A DNA stretch of 26,090 bases from Acidobacteriota bacterium. GTDB lineage: Bacteria; Acidobacteriota; Terriglobia; Terriglobales; Acidobacteriaceae. Below the pieces are notes generated by a model. The model saw only the letters and a program-made list of their open reading frames with translations. It did no database searches and was not told where the DNA came from. Within the stretch, counting starts at the first letter, position 1. Each line of letters starts with the position of its first letter. Made by a program: the position numbers and the translations under genes. The stretch spans positions 1-26,090 of the forward strand of contig JAJZAL010000050.1 of assembly GCA_021799405.1 (NCBI GenBank), given 5' to 3'. Shown piece after piece: positions 7,244-15,864 of this stretch.

Positions 7244-7690
7244 ATGCCGAGCTACGTAAACCCCGACAAATGCGACGGGTGCAAAGCACTGGACAGGACC
7301 GCCTGCCAGTATATCTGTCCCAATGACCTGATGGTGCTGAATAAGAGCACCATGAAGGCCTATAACCAGGATGTTTCGATGTGCTGGGAATGTTATAGCT
7401 GCGTCAAGATTTGCCCCACACAAGCCATAGAAATCCGCGGATACGCGGATTTTGTTCCTATGGGCGCTGAAGTCACCCCGCTGCGCTCGACCGATTCCAT
7501 CATGTGGACCGTGAAGTTCCGAAATGGGACCCTGAAGCGCTTCAAATTTCCCATTCGCAGCACTGCGGAAGGAACCGCGGTACCGAGCGGTGGGTTCGAG
7601 GACGATAGCGATCTCGACAGCGCGGTCCTGTTTACGGAACCGGCATCGCTGGGGCTGAGAGAAGTTTTCACTTTCAACAAAAACGCTTAG
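7244..7690 (+). CDS. aprB: Adenylylsulfate (APS) reductase beta subunit
   Basis: Electron-transfer subunit of APS reductase: passes electrons from QmoABC to the FAD of AprA, in the cytoplasm. The 148-residue protein has eight cysteines for two [4Fe-4S] clusters, CDGCKALDRTACQYICP (C10, C13, C21, C25) and CWECYSCVKICP (C47, C50, C53, C57). The longer spacing in the first set is the AprB pattern. The C-terminal tail, rich in aromatic and acidic residues, wraps around AprA in known structures. The start has an excellent AAGGAGAGG. aprA follows 13 bases later. Confidence 0.97.
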   Translation: MPSYVNPDKCDGCKALDRTACQYICPNDLMVLNKSTMKAYNQDVSMCWECYSCVKICPTQAIEIRGYADFVPMGAEVTPLRSTDSIMWTVKFRNGTLKRFKFPIRSTAEGTAVPSGGFEDDSDLDSAVLFTEPASLGLREVFTFNKNA

Positions 7691-7703
7691 GAAGGAGTCG
7701 TTC

Positions 7704-9632
7704 ATGGAAAAGTTTGACGTACGGATTGTTGAAACTGATCTGCTCATCCTGGGCGGAGGGATGGCAGCCTGTGGAGCGGCTGTCGAAGCCGCGCACTGGG
7801 CGCGAAAAAAAGGACTCAAGGTCACCTTGGTGGACAAGGCGGCCATCGACAGGTCTGGCGCTGTTGCCATGGGCCTGTCGGCCATCAACCAATACGTGGG
7901 CCTGAAAGACGGAAAGAACACGGTAAAGGACTACGTGGACTATGTGCGCAATGACCTGATGGGTGTGACCAGAGAGGACCTGGTGGCAAACATCGCGCGA
8001 CATGTGGATTCCTCGGTTCACCTGTTCGAGAAGTGGGGCCTGCCCATTTGGAAAGACGAAAAAGGAAATTACGTGCATGAAGGCCGCTGGCAGCTCATGC
8101 TGAACGGCGAGTCGTACAAGGTCATCGTGGCCGAAGCGGCCAAGAACGCACTCAACCAGGATGGAGTGGGCCAGATCTTCGAGCGCATCTTCATCGTGGG
8201 ACCGCTGATGGATGGAGATCGCTGCGCCGGTGCCGTGGGGTTCTCGGTGCGGGAAAACAAAGTGTACGTGTTCAAAGCCAAGGCAACCCTGGACGCCATG
8301 GGCGGCGCAGTACACGTCTTCAAACCCAGGAGTTCGGGCGAAGGCTTCGGACGCGCGTGGTATCCGCCATGGAACGCGGGATCGTCGGCGTACTTCACGT
8401 TGAAGGCTGGGGCGGAAATGACGTGTCAGGAAGTGCGCTTCATTCCCATCCGGTTCAAAGACGCGTATGGTCCTGTGGGCGCATGGTTCCTGCTCTTCAA
8501 ATCGCGGGCGACCAATGCCATGAATGAGGAGTACATGGTGACGCGCCGACCGGAACTGGAGAACTGGCTGCCCTATGGACGCGTCAAGCCGATCCCGGCG
8601 AATCTGCGGAATTACCTGGGAATGCTGGATGTGGCGGATGGAAAGGGTCCCATCTTCATGCGCACCGACGAGGCGATCGGTAAGATTGCCGACGCATTCA
8701 AGGACGATCCGAAAGCCTACAAGAAGAAGATGAAGGATCTGGAGAACGAGGCCTGGGAAGACTTTCTGGATATGACGATCTCGCAAGCGATTCTGTGGGC
8801 GGGAAGCAATGTCCAACCGGAAGAGACGTGTTCGGAGATCGCGGCTGCCGAGCCGTACTTTATCGGCTCCCACTCCGGCGCCTCGGGAGCATGGGTCAGC
8901 GGTCCAGCGGACCTGCAGACAGACGAGACCCGCAGCAAATACTTCTGGGGTTACGCCAACATGTCCACGGTGAAAGGGCTATTTTGTGCGGGAGATGCTT
9001 CCGGCGCATCGAGCCACAAGTTCTCTTCCGGCTCGCACGCAGAAGGGCGCATCGCCGCCAAGGCCGCAGTGAAATTCATTGTGGACAACAACATGATGCC
9101 GGCGGTGGCGCAGAGCGTCATCGACGCCACAGTTGCGGAAATCCTGAAGCCCATGGAGACGTTTGAGCAACACAAGAACGCCACCACGGATACAGAGGTG
9201 AACCCGCATTACATTAAACCGCGCATGTTCATGTTCCGATTGCAGAAGATCATGGACGAATACGCGGGCGGTGTCAGCGCCCAGTTCAAAACCAACAAGG
9301 CGCAACTGGAACAGGCGCTGAACCTGTTGGCCTTTCTGCGCGAAGACTCGGAGAAACTGGGAGCTTCCAACCTGCATGAACTGATGCGGGCCTGGGAGAA
9401 CATACATCGCATGTGGCAGGCGGAAGCCCATGTGCGAACGGTCCTATTCCGCGAGGAGACTCGCTGGCCGGGTTATTACTACCGGGCCGATACGCCAAAG
9501 ATAGACGAGGAGAAATGGCATGTTTTCGCCAACTGCCGTTTCGACCCCGCAAGCAAGGATTGGCAAATGATGGCCCGCCCGATTTATCACGTGTTCCCGC
9601 AAGCCAAGGAACACGAGTTATTGGGTGGTTAA
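7704..9632 (+). CDS. aprA: Adenylylsulfate (APS) reductase alpha subunit
   Basis: Flavoprotein that reduces APS to AMP and sulfite. At 642 residues it has the usual length. The N-terminus carries the FAD Rossmann motif LLILGGGMAACGAAVEAA and IDRSGAVAMGLSAINQYVG. The substrate region has RFIPIRFKDAYGPVGAWFL (about residues 244-262, containing the expected active-site arginine) and GSHSGASGAWVSGP (around 388-401, active-site histidine). A GLFCAGDASGASSHKFSSGS block closes the FAD site. It partners with AprB just upstream and is followed by a strong terminator (9645-9673). The reading frame is intact. Reductive use is inferred from the qmo and dsrD context; apr alone does not give direction. Confidence 0.97.
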   Translation: MEKFDVRIVETDLLILGGGMAACGAAVEAAHWARKKGLKVTLVDKAAIDRSGAVAMGLSAINQYVGLKDGKNTVKDYVDYVRNDLMGVTREDLVANIARHVDSSVHLFEKWGLPIWKDEKGNYVHEGRWQLMLNGESYKVIVAEAAKNALNQDGVGQIFERIFIVGPLMDGDRCAGAVGFSVRENKVYVFKAKATLDAMGGAVHVFKPRSSGEGFGRAWYPPWNAGSSAYFTLKAGAEMTCQEVRFIPIRFKDAYGPVGAWFLLFKSRATNAMNEEYMVTRRPELENWLPYGRVKPIPANLRNYLGMLDVADGKGPIFMRTDEAIGKIADAFKDDPKAYKKKMKDLENEAWEDFLDMTISQAILWAGSNVQPEETCSEIAAAEPYFIGSHSGASGAWVSGPADLQTDETRSKYFWGYANMSTVKGLFCAGDASGASSHKFSSGSHAEGRIAAKAAVKFIVDNNMMPAVAQSVIDATVAEILKPMETFEQHKNATTDTEVNPHYIKPRMFMFRLQKIMDEYAGGVSAQFKTNKAQLEQALNLLAFLREDSEKLGASNLHELMRAWENIHRMWQAEAHVRTVLFREETRWPGYYYRADTPKIDEEKWHVFANCRFDPASKDWQMMARPIYHVFPQAKEHELLGG

Positions 9633-9644
9633 CTGTAGTGATTT

Positions 9645-9673
9645 GGGGGGCCACGTTGGCCCCCCCGGTTTTT
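9645..9673 (+). terminator. Rho-independent terminator after aprA
   Basis: A perfect 9-bp stem GGGGGGCCA / TGGCCCCCC (9645-9653 with 9657-9665) closes a 3-base loop and is followed by CGG and five T. It lies 12 bases after the aprA stop and 26 bases before the next gene on the same strand. It should end or attenuate aprBA transcripts ahead of the genes leading to qmoABC. Confidence 0.85.
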
Positions 9674-9698
9674 CAGGAACGATTTTCCGGTAGGGAAA

Positions 9699-9986
9699 AT
9701 GGATTTCGGCGACCCAATTCGCTGCCCGCACTGCAATGTTCCGATGGCACGGTGGGCGAACCCCGAACTCACAAATTGGAGCGGGGATTTCCAATATGTC
9801 TGTTTCAACGATGCTTGCCCGTATTTCGTTCATGGCTGGGCGTGGATGGAAGAACACTTCAACGTGCATTCCTCCTACCGATGCCGCCTGGATCCAACGA
9901 CGGGCGAGAGCGGGCCTTTACCCGTCTGGTCACATGAAGCATTGAAGGATCGGATTGTCCGGTCCGAGGAGAACTCCGATGCCTGA
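9699..9986 (+). CDS. Ogr/Delta-like zinc-finger protein in the apr-qmo locus
   Basis: A 95-residue protein with CPHC (C9, C12) and CFNDAC (C35, C40), giving CxxC-x22-CxxxxC, the metal-binding layout of Ogr/Delta-like zinc fingers, followed by aromatic-rich VHGWAWMEEHFNVHSSYR. The rest is a short acidic tail. It is probably a small zinc or iron protein; whether it binds DNA or helps cofactor handling for Apr/Qmo is unknown. It lies between the aprA terminator and a YkgJ-type gene, whose ATG overlaps its stop by 8 bases, implying translational coupling. The upstream TAGGGA is a weak ribosome site. Confidence 0.72.
   Translation: MDFGDPIRCPHCNVPMARWANPELTNWSGDFQYVCFNDACPYFVHGWAWMEEHFNVHSSYRCRLDPTTGESGPLPVWSHEALKDRIVRSEENSDA
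9966..9971 (+). promoter_or_regulatory. Shine-Dalgarno deciding the YkgJ-type start
   Basis: GAGGAG lies 7 bases before the ATG at 9979, which overlaps the end of the upstream gene. An in-frame TTG at 9955 is upstream of this site and lacks support. Confidence 0.65.
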
Positions 9987-10806
9987 AGCAAAACTCATCC
10001 AACCGGAACGGCCTAAAGATCTGCCTCCTATTGGACTGGATGACGTCTTTCCTTTTCAGTGTCGCCGTGACTTGGACTGCTTTACCACCTGTTGCCAGAA
10101 TGTGTCCATTATCCTGACTCCCTACGACGTGCTGCGCATGCACAAGGCGTTGGGCATCGATTCGACGGAGTTTCTGGAAAAATATACGCTCTCAGCTTTT
10201 ACCAATGAACAGAAACTTCCGCTGCTGCTGCTGCGCATGGACCCGGAAACGCTGCGCTGCCCCTTCGTCAGCGATACCGGCTGCGCCATCTATCAAGACC
10301 GTCCCTGGGCCTGCCGGATGTATCCATTGGGACTGGCTGAGCCGCGCCGGGCAACGCCGGAGGAGCAGCCGTTTCATTTTTTGATGCAGGAGGATTTGTG
10401 CCACGGACACGAATGCGGCAACAAGCAGACCGTGCGGCAATGGCTGGATGGACAGGGAATGGAGCAGTTTGAAGCCATGGAGGCCCCATTTAAGAAACTG
10501 ATGCTGCACGAATTCTGGCAGAAGGGAGAGCCCTTGCCGGACAACAAGGCGGCGATGACCTACATGGCCTTTTACGACCTCGACCGGTTCCGGCGTTTTG
10601 TCTTCGAGTCGCGATTTTTGTTGTTGTTCGATGTGGACGAGGCGCGTGTGGAGGCAATCCGTGCGGATGACGAAGAGTTGCTGGACTTTGCCATGGAGTG
10701 GCTGCAATTCGTGCTGTTGGGCGCCCGCACTATGAAGCTCCGTCCGGAGGTCCGCGAGCAAGCTGGAAAAACAGCCGTTGTTGCAGCGGCAGCAGCAGGG
10801 GAGTAG
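9979..10806 (+). CDS. YkgJ-family cysteine-cluster protein
   Basis: A 275-residue soluble protein. Residues 28-41 carry CRRDLDCFTTCC, and further on come CPFVSDTGCAIYQDRPWACR with MYPLG, then DLCHGHECG. This is the CxxxxxxxC..CC plus C-x8-C-x9-C pattern of the YkgJ family (putative Zn- or Fe-chelating domain, sometimes an Fe-S protein). The C-terminal half is mostly helical with no recognised motif. Function is unknown in any member I know of. Position directly before qmoA and coupling to the zinc-finger gene suggest a shared role in maturing or protecting the AprBA-Qmo enzymes; this is inference. Confidence 0.82.
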   Translation: MPEAKLIQPERPKDLPPIGLDDVFPFQCRRDLDCFTTCCQNVSIILTPYDVLRMHKALGIDSTEFLEKYTLSAFTNEQKLPLLLLRMDPETLRCPFVSDTGCAIYQDRPWACRMYPLGLAEPRRATPEEQPFHFLMQEDLCHGHECGNKQTVRQWLDGQGMEQFEAMEAPFKKLMLHEFWQKGEPLPDNKAAMTYMAFYDLDRFRRFVFESRFLLLFDVDEARVEAIRADDEELLDFAMEWLQFVLLGARTMKLRPEVREQAGKTAVVAAAAAGE

Positions 10807-10812
10807 AGAACC

Positions 10813-12087
10813 ATGACGCCTGCAGGCATCCCGCAAAGCGAAGGGCTGGACATCCTAGTGCTGGGCGGCGGTGTGGCTGGCATCTCCGCGGCTATTGAGG
10901 CAGCCGAAGCAGGCTGCAACGTTATCTTGATAGAAAAGTCTCCCACACTAGGTGGACGGGCGGTACGCAACCAGCAGTATTTCCCCAAGCTTTGTCCTCC
11001 CTCCTGCGGCATGGAGATCAACTTTCAGCGCATCAGGAAAAATCCACGTATTCATGTCATTACGCAGGCGAAACTGGAACGGCTGGAAGGCGTGCCCGGG
11101 GACTTTGAGGCCACCCTGAAGATTGCGCCGCGTCACGTCAACGCCAACTGTACGCAGTGTGGGGCCTGCGTCGAGGTATGTCCGGCGGAACGAGTCGACG
11201 AAGTGAATTGCGGACTCTCCCACACCAAAGCAGCGTATTCGCCATCATTGACGGCCTTCCCACCTTGGTATGCGATCGACCGGCAGGCCTGTCCCGCCGG
11301 GTGCCAAGCATGCGTCGATGTCTGCCGGTACTCCGCCATTGATTTACAACAAGAGCCGGAGCAGAAGACGGTGCGGGTTGCGGCGGTGGTGGCGGCGACG
11401 GGCTGGGAGCCTTACGACGCGGCAAAGATCGACAACCTGGGTTTCGGGCGTTGTCGCAACGTAGTGACCAATGTCATGATGGAGCGCCTGGCATCGCTGT
11501 CCGGGCCGACTCAGGGAAAAATTCTTCGTCCGTCCGATGGACAGCCGCCGCGCTCTGTGGCCTTTGTGCAATGCGCCGGCTCACGCGACGCCAATCATCT
11601 TCCCTACTGCTCGGCGGTCTGTTGCTCCGCATCTCTGAAACAGACCACGTATCTTCATCGCCAACTCCCCGAATGCAAGACCACCCTTTTCTATATCGAT
11701 CTACGCACTCCCGGCCTGCTGCAGGATTTCTTCAGCAAAGTCACGGCGGATGGGAGCGTTTGTCTGATCAAGGGCAAAGTGGGGAAGGTCGAGGAAGATG
11801 CATCCACTGGAGATCCGATCGTGACGGTGGAAGAGGTCATGACAGGAAAAAAGACATCCACGCGATTCGACATGGTGGTGCTGGCTACCGGTATGGTGCC
11901 GAATACGCAGGACCTGCCTGCTGGCTTCGGCCTAGACGAATTCGGTTTTGTAACGAATGAAAGCAAGGGGCTGTACGGCGCCGGGTGTGTTCAACGGCCT
12001 AGTGAAGTAGCGAGCAGCATTCGCGACGCTACGGGCGCGGCGCTGCGGGCGCTGCAATGCGTGGTGGAGGGCCTTCCCCGTGGATAA
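10813..12087 (+). CDS. qmoA: Quinone-interacting membrane-bound oxidoreductase subunit QmoA (HdrA-like)
   Basis: FAD- and Fe-S-containing soluble subunit of the QmoABC complex, which links the menaquinone pool to APS reductase. The 424-residue protein opens with LGGGVAGISAAIEAAEAGC and an FPKLCPPSCGMEINFQRIR stretch typical of HdrA/QmoA, then CTQCGACVEVCPAE (about 113-126) and CPAGCQACVDVC (about 159-170) for clusters, a VAATGWEPYD motif and a CAGSRD block. It overlaps qmoB by 8 bases. The nearby ATG spacing and length are normal; no defect is seen. Confidence 0.94.
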   Translation: MTPAGIPQSEGLDILVLGGGVAGISAAIEAAEAGCNVILIEKSPTLGGRAVRNQQYFPKLCPPSCGMEINFQRIRKNPRIHVITQAKLERLEGVPGDFEATLKIAPRHVNANCTQCGACVEVCPAERVDEVNCGLSHTKAAYSPSLTAFPPWYAIDRQACPAGCQACVDVCRYSAIDLQQEPEQKTVRVAAVVAATGWEPYDAAKIDNLGFGRCRNVVTNVMMERLASLSGPTQGKILRPSDGQPPRSVAFVQCAGSRDANHLPYCSAVCCSASLKQTTYLHRQLPECKTTLFYIDLRTPGLLQDFFSKVTADGSVCLIKGKVGKVEEDASTGDPIVTVEEVMTGKKTSTRFDMVVLATGMVPNTQDLPAGFGLDEFGFVTNESKGLYGAGCVQRPSEVASSIRDATGAALRALQCVVEGLPRG

Positions 12088-14335
12088 AAAACTGGGCGTC
12101 TACATTTGCAGCGGTTGTGAGATTGGCGCAAAAATCGCCATGGACGGGCTGGTCGGTGTGGCCGGGAAGGAATGCAAGGCTACGATTTGCCGCACGCATC
12201 CGTTTCTTTGCGGGCCGGAAGGCACGGCGCTGATTCACCAGGACCTGGAGAGCGGCGCGGTCAACACGCTGGTAGTTGCCGCCTGCTCGGCGCGGGCCAA
12301 GACCGAGGCATTCTCCTTTGATCCGCGCATGGTGATGGAGCGAGTGGATCTGCGCGAGCGCGTGGTATGGAGTCATCCCGCGGGCGAGGATGAGACGCAG
12401 GCTCTAGCGGAAGACTATCTACGCATGGGCATTGCCAAGGCCAATAAGATGGAGCCGTTGGAGCCGATGACCGGCGAGATCTCCAAGGCCATTCTGGTGG
12501 CGGGAGGCGGCATCGCGGGCCTGACGGCTGCGCTTGAAGCTGCGAACGCCGGCTATGAAGTTGTCCTGGTGGAAAAAAGCGAACGGCTGGGCGGCAGCCT
12601 GGCCGAGGTGAAGCGGCCCACGCCACTCAAAGCGCCGTACACTGCATCGCCCACCAATGACGCGCAGGAACGCGCGCGCCTGGCAATGGAGCATCCGCGC
12701 ATCCAGGTCCATACCGCAACAAATATTCTGCGCACCGAAGGCCAGCCGGGACAATTTGATGTCACTCTGGCAACTTCCAGCCAGCAGGTCATCGTCCGTG
12801 TGGGCGCGATTGTGATGGCAACAGGTTGGAAGCCATACGACCCAGCGCGACTCAGCGGGCTAGGATATGGTTCCAACCCCAATGTGGTGACCAATGTGGA
12901 AGCAGAACGGATGGCGGTGGAAGGCCGGATTCGCAGGCCCTCGGACAAAAAGCCCCCGCAACGTACGCTCTTCATTCAGTGTGCCGGATCGCGCCACGGC
13001 GACCACCTGCCGTACTGTTCCTCGGTCTGCTGCATGGCCACGCTGCAGCAGGCGGAATACCTCCATGAGGCGGACCCGAATGCGGAAGTGTACGTCATTT
13101 ATCAGGACATGATGACGCCGGGGCCGTACGAAAAGTTCTATCAAAAGGTGCAGGAGCACCCGCGGTCTTTTTTTATAAAGGGCGAGGTGACCGGCGTGGA
13201 TCCGCGGTCAGATGGCCAGGTGCGGGTACGCGTGGAACACACATTGGCCAATGAGCCGCTAGAGATCGATGTGGATCTGGTAGTGCTGGCCACGGGTATG
13301 GTCCCGAATGCAGCCGATAACGAGGCCATCCGCATCTTGCATGACGCGCAGGCAAAGGTCCTGCGCAATGAGTCCGAAAAGCAACGTACCGAAGCGGAAG
13401 CGGTCGTTGCCAGTTTGCGTCAGCACGAGAACACGGAAATCCTGCGCCTGGCGTATCGTCAAGGACCGGACCTGCCGGTGCTGCGGCATGGCTTTCCAGA
13501 TTCCAACTTCATCTGTTTTCCTTACGAGTCCCAGCGGACCGGTATTTATGCAGCCGGGGCCGTTCGCTCGCCGATGGATTGGACGGGTGCAGAAGAAGAT
13601 GCGGCCGGCGCGGCCTTGAAGGCAATCCAGAGCGTAGAACTAGCTACGCTTGGTGCGGCCGTGCATCCCCGGGCGGGAGACCTATCCTTTCCATTTTTCA
13701 ATCTTCAACGCTGCACGCAATGCAAGCGCTGCACGGTTGAGTGTCCGTTTGGCGCGATTGACGAAGACGAAAAAGGGACGCCGAAATTCAATCCGTACCG
13801 CTGCCGACGTTGTGGTGTCTGCTTGGGAGCGTGTCCGGAGCGCATCATCTCTTTCAAAAATTATTCCGTGGAGATGATCGCCGGCATGATCAAGGCGGTC
13901 GAGGTTCCGGAAGAAGAGGAAGAAAAGCCGCGGATATTGCTCTTCGCCTGCGAGAATGACGCGGTTCCAGCTCTCGACATGGCAGGCATGGAGCGGACGC
14001 AGTTGGATGCCAGTGTGCGTGTGATTCCGCTGCGCTGCCTGGGATCGATGAACGTGGTTTGGATTGCGGACGCGCTCTCCAGCGGATTTGACGGCGTAAT
14101 GCTGGCGGGATGCAAGCACGGGGAAGACTACCAGTGCCACTTTGTGCGCGGCAGCGAACTGGCCGAGCGGCGCTTGGACAACGTGAAGGAGACCCTGCAA
14201 AGGTTGCAGTTGGAGTCGGAGCGCATCGAGATGGTAGAAGCCGCATTTGACGATTTTCAGCGACTGCCACAGTTGATCAACGATTTTGCCGGACGCATTC
14301 GGGCGCTCGACCCCAATCCGTACAAGGGATTTTAG
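12080..14335 (+). CDS. qmoB: QmoB, HdrA-like subunit with ferredoxin and MvhD-like domains
   Basis: Second flavin subunit of the Qmo complex. Its 751 residues have the QmoB order: an N-terminal cysteine-bearing segment (GVYICSGCEIG, ICRTHPFLCG) seen in HdrA, FAD Rossmann motif AGGGIAGLTAALEAANAGY (from about 141), CAGSRHGDHLPYCSSVCC, two [4Fe-4S] motifs CTQCKRCTVECP and CRRCGVCLGACP (about 545-590), and a C-terminal MvhD/FrhD-like domain (about 615-720) with RCLGSMN and LAGCKHGEDYQCHFVRG. MvhD-like domains pass electrons in hydrogenase-heterodisulfide reductase complexes. The start overlaps the end of qmoA, so they are translationally coupled. Confidence 0.94.
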   Translation: MDKKLGVYICSGCEIGAKIAMDGLVGVAGKECKATICRTHPFLCGPEGTALIHQDLESGAVNTLVVAACSARAKTEAFSFDPRMVMERVDLRERVVWSHPAGEDETQALAEDYLRMGIAKANKMEPLEPMTGEISKAILVAGGGIAGLTAALEAANAGYEVVLVEKSERLGGSLAEVKRPTPLKAPYTASPTNDAQERARLAMEHPRIQVHTATNILRTEGQPGQFDVTLATSSQQVIVRVGAIVMATGWKPYDPARLSGLGYGSNPNVVTNVEAERMAVEGRIRRPSDKKPPQRTLFIQCAGSRHGDHLPYCSSVCCMATLQQAEYLHEADPNAEVYVIYQDMMTPGPYEKFYQKVQEHPRSFFIKGEVTGVDPRSDGQVRVRVEHTLANEPLEIDVDLVVLATGMVPNAADNEAIRILHDAQAKVLRNESEKQRTEAEAVVASLRQHENTEILRLAYRQGPDLPVLRHGFPDSNFICFPYESQRTGIYAAGAVRSPMDWTGAEEDAAGAALKAIQSVELATLGAAVHPRAGDLSFPFFNLQRCTQCKRCTVECPFGAIDEDEKGTPKFNPYRCRRCGVCLGACPERIISFKNYSVEMIAGMIKAVEVPEEEEEKPRILLFACENDAVPALDMAGMERTQLDASVRVIPLRCLGSMNVVWIADALSSGFDGVMLAGCKHGEDYQCHFVRGSELAERRLDNVKETLQRLQLESERIEMVEAAFDDFQRLPQLINDFAGRIRALDPNPYKGF

Positions 14336-14337
14336 TT

Positions 14338-15516
14338 ATGGCCATTACACCGATCGGCAGACCCGACAACGATTTTATCCGGGACGTGCAGGGTCTCGGA
14401 GGAGAGGATCTGAAGAAGTGTTATCAGTGCGCCGCCTGCACCTCCGCCTGTTCGTTGTCGACGGATCAGAACGGCTTTCCGCGCAAGCAGATGCTGATGG
14501 CACAGTGGGGGATGAAGGACAGGGTGATCGAAGATCCGGGGCCGTGGCTTTGCTACTATTGCGGCGATTGCTCCAAAGCCTGTCCGCGCAAGGCTAATCC
14601 CGGCGAGACCATGATGGCTTTGCGTCGCTATCTTACGTCTTACTACGATTGGACAGGACTTTCCCGACGGATGTACCGCTCCGGCATCTGGGAGATTGGC
14701 GTCCTGTTGCTGACGGCCGCGGTGGTGCTGGCGTTGTTCACGCTGCCGCAGGGGTTTGGTTTCGGTTTGCTGGCCCGCTCCGGCCCGGCGCCGCTGGCGC
14801 ACGTGATGCTGGATCGCTTCGCGCCGGTCGCCATTGCGCACCGAGCGGACCAATTGCTGGCCTTGCTGTTGGCCGTCTTTCTGCTCTCCAATGCCGCACG
14901 CATGTTTTTCTTCCTGACGCGCGGAAGGAAGATCCCTGTCGGCCTTTATTTTTCCTATCTTCCTGTTTTTGTTCTACACGGACTGACCCAGATGCGGTGG
15001 GAGTCGTGTGGTAGCAGGGAATCGACAAAGAACTGGCTGCGCCATCTCGCTCTAGTCTCAGGCTACGCGACGATGTTTTTGCTGGTAGTAATTTTCCTGC
15101 CTTGGTTTCAGATACAAAACAATAGTTTCCATTGGACCAGCTTTCTCGGCTACTACGCGACGATCGTCTTACTGGTAGCTACGGTATGGATATTGATCGA
15201 TCGCACAAGAAAGCGGGATGAAATTCACAAGTACAGCCATATTTCCGATTGGATGTTTCCGATTCTTCTGTGTTTTACGGCTCTTTCCGGCATCCTGCTT
15301 AACGTGCTGCGGTTGATGGACATGCCGATGCCGACCTATGTGATGTATACGATCCACTGGGCCATTGCGGCGCCCATGCTGATCGTGGAAGTTCCTTTCG
15401 GAAAATGGGCGCACCTGATCTATCGCCCGCTGGCCATCTATCTTGCTGCGGTAAGAAACAAGGCGGAGGAACTATCCGGAGAAAAGAGTGTTTCCATAAG
15501 CGAGAAAGTTGCATGA
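14338..15516 (+). CDS. qmoC: QmoC, membrane Fe-S/cytochrome b subunit
   Basis: Membrane anchor of Qmo that takes electrons from the quinone pool. The 392-residue protein is an HdrC-like plus HdrE/NarI-like fusion. Residues 28-38 (CYQCAACTSAC) and 72-83 (CYYCGDCSKACP) bind two [4Fe-4S] clusters; from about residue 120 there are five or six hydrophobic segments of a b-type cytochrome, with histidines in them as candidate heme ligands. It starts two bases after the qmoB stop. It is the last gene before a 348-base spacer, so the apr-qmo unit probably ends here. Confidence 0.95.
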   Translation: MAITPIGRPDNDFIRDVQGLGGEDLKKCYQCAACTSACSLSTDQNGFPRKQMLMAQWGMKDRVIEDPGPWLCYYCGDCSKACPRKANPGETMMALRRYLTSYYDWTGLSRRMYRSGIWEIGVLLLTAAVVLALFTLPQGFGFGLLARSGPAPLAHVMLDRFAPVAIAHRADQLLALLLAVFLLSNAARMFFFLTRGRKIPVGLYFSYLPVFVLHGLTQMRWESCGSRESTKNWLRHLALVSGYATMFLLVVIFLPWFQIQNNSFHWTSFLGYYATIVLLVATVWILIDRTRKRDEIHKYSHISDWMFPILLCFTALSGILLNVLRLMDMPMPTYVMYTIHWAIAAPMLIVEVPFGKWAHLIYRPLAIYLAAVRNKAEELSGEKSVSISEKVA

Positions 15517-15619
15517 ATGATCGCGTACAGAATGACTGAGAAGGGCAGTGCTCATCGGTAAAGGAGATACAGGATGTGCGCATATTTGAGCGACTTATAG
15601 GCAATAAGTATTTCTTTCT

Positions 15620-15661
15620 GGACAGTGGACGTTTACGAGATAAAATACTTCACTGTTTTTT
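15620..15661 (+). terminator. Weak candidate terminator after qmoC
   Basis: GGACAGTGGA (15620-15629) can pair with TTCACTGTTT (15649-15658), with 7 Watson-Crick and 3 G-U pairs over a 19-base loop, and T continues to 15661. The loop is large and the stem only partly strong, so this is a tentative call for the end of the qmo transcript. Confidence 0.3.
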
Positions 15662-15694
15662 ATCGGCGATGGCTTATTAGTCGTGACCATATGC

Positions 15695-15708
15695 GTGATA
15701 GAGATCAC
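15695..15708. promoter_or_regulatory. Crp/Fnr-type dyad upstream of dsrAB
   Basis: GTGAT, AGAG, ATCAC is a perfect five-base dyad around four bases, which is the GTGA-N6-TCAC core also seen at 970-983 and 7181-7194. The flanks do not show the longer TTGTC/GACAA extension. It lies 157 bases before the dsrA ATG, further out than at aprB, so its role depends on where the promoter is. Confidence 0.45.
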
Positions 15709-15864
15709 CGCTAGAAATAAGGTCCCGGCGCATAGTTACAACGTAGGTAAAAACATGAGCAGAATCCAGCAAGTCCAGTTAGAAAAGTAAGTTGAACGAT
15801 TGCCAAATATCCACGTTACGGAGTTAGGCATGGCGACCTGAATCGTGGGCTAAAGGAGAAAAAC

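Larger units (their letters stand above)
15517..15864. other. 348-base spacer between qmoC and dsrA
   Basis: No gene is supported. An 11-codon ATG frame (15755-15790) has no ribosome site. The spacer holds a weak terminator-like hairpin (15620-15658) and a Crp/Fnr-type dyad (15695-15708), both listed separately, and ends with AAAGGAG before the dsrA ATG. It is AT-richer than the flanking genes, as expected of a promoter region. Confidence 0.55.

Noticed and set aside
7674..8873. Long open frame (399 codons) antisense to aprA
   Set aside because: It mirrors the aprA coding frame, has no ribosome site, is full of His/Arg/Val typical of antisense translations and lacks recognisable protein sequence.
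15755..15790. 11-codon leader ORF upstream of dsrA
   Set aside because: No Shine-Dalgarno, no run of regulatory codons and no adjoining attenuator hairpin.
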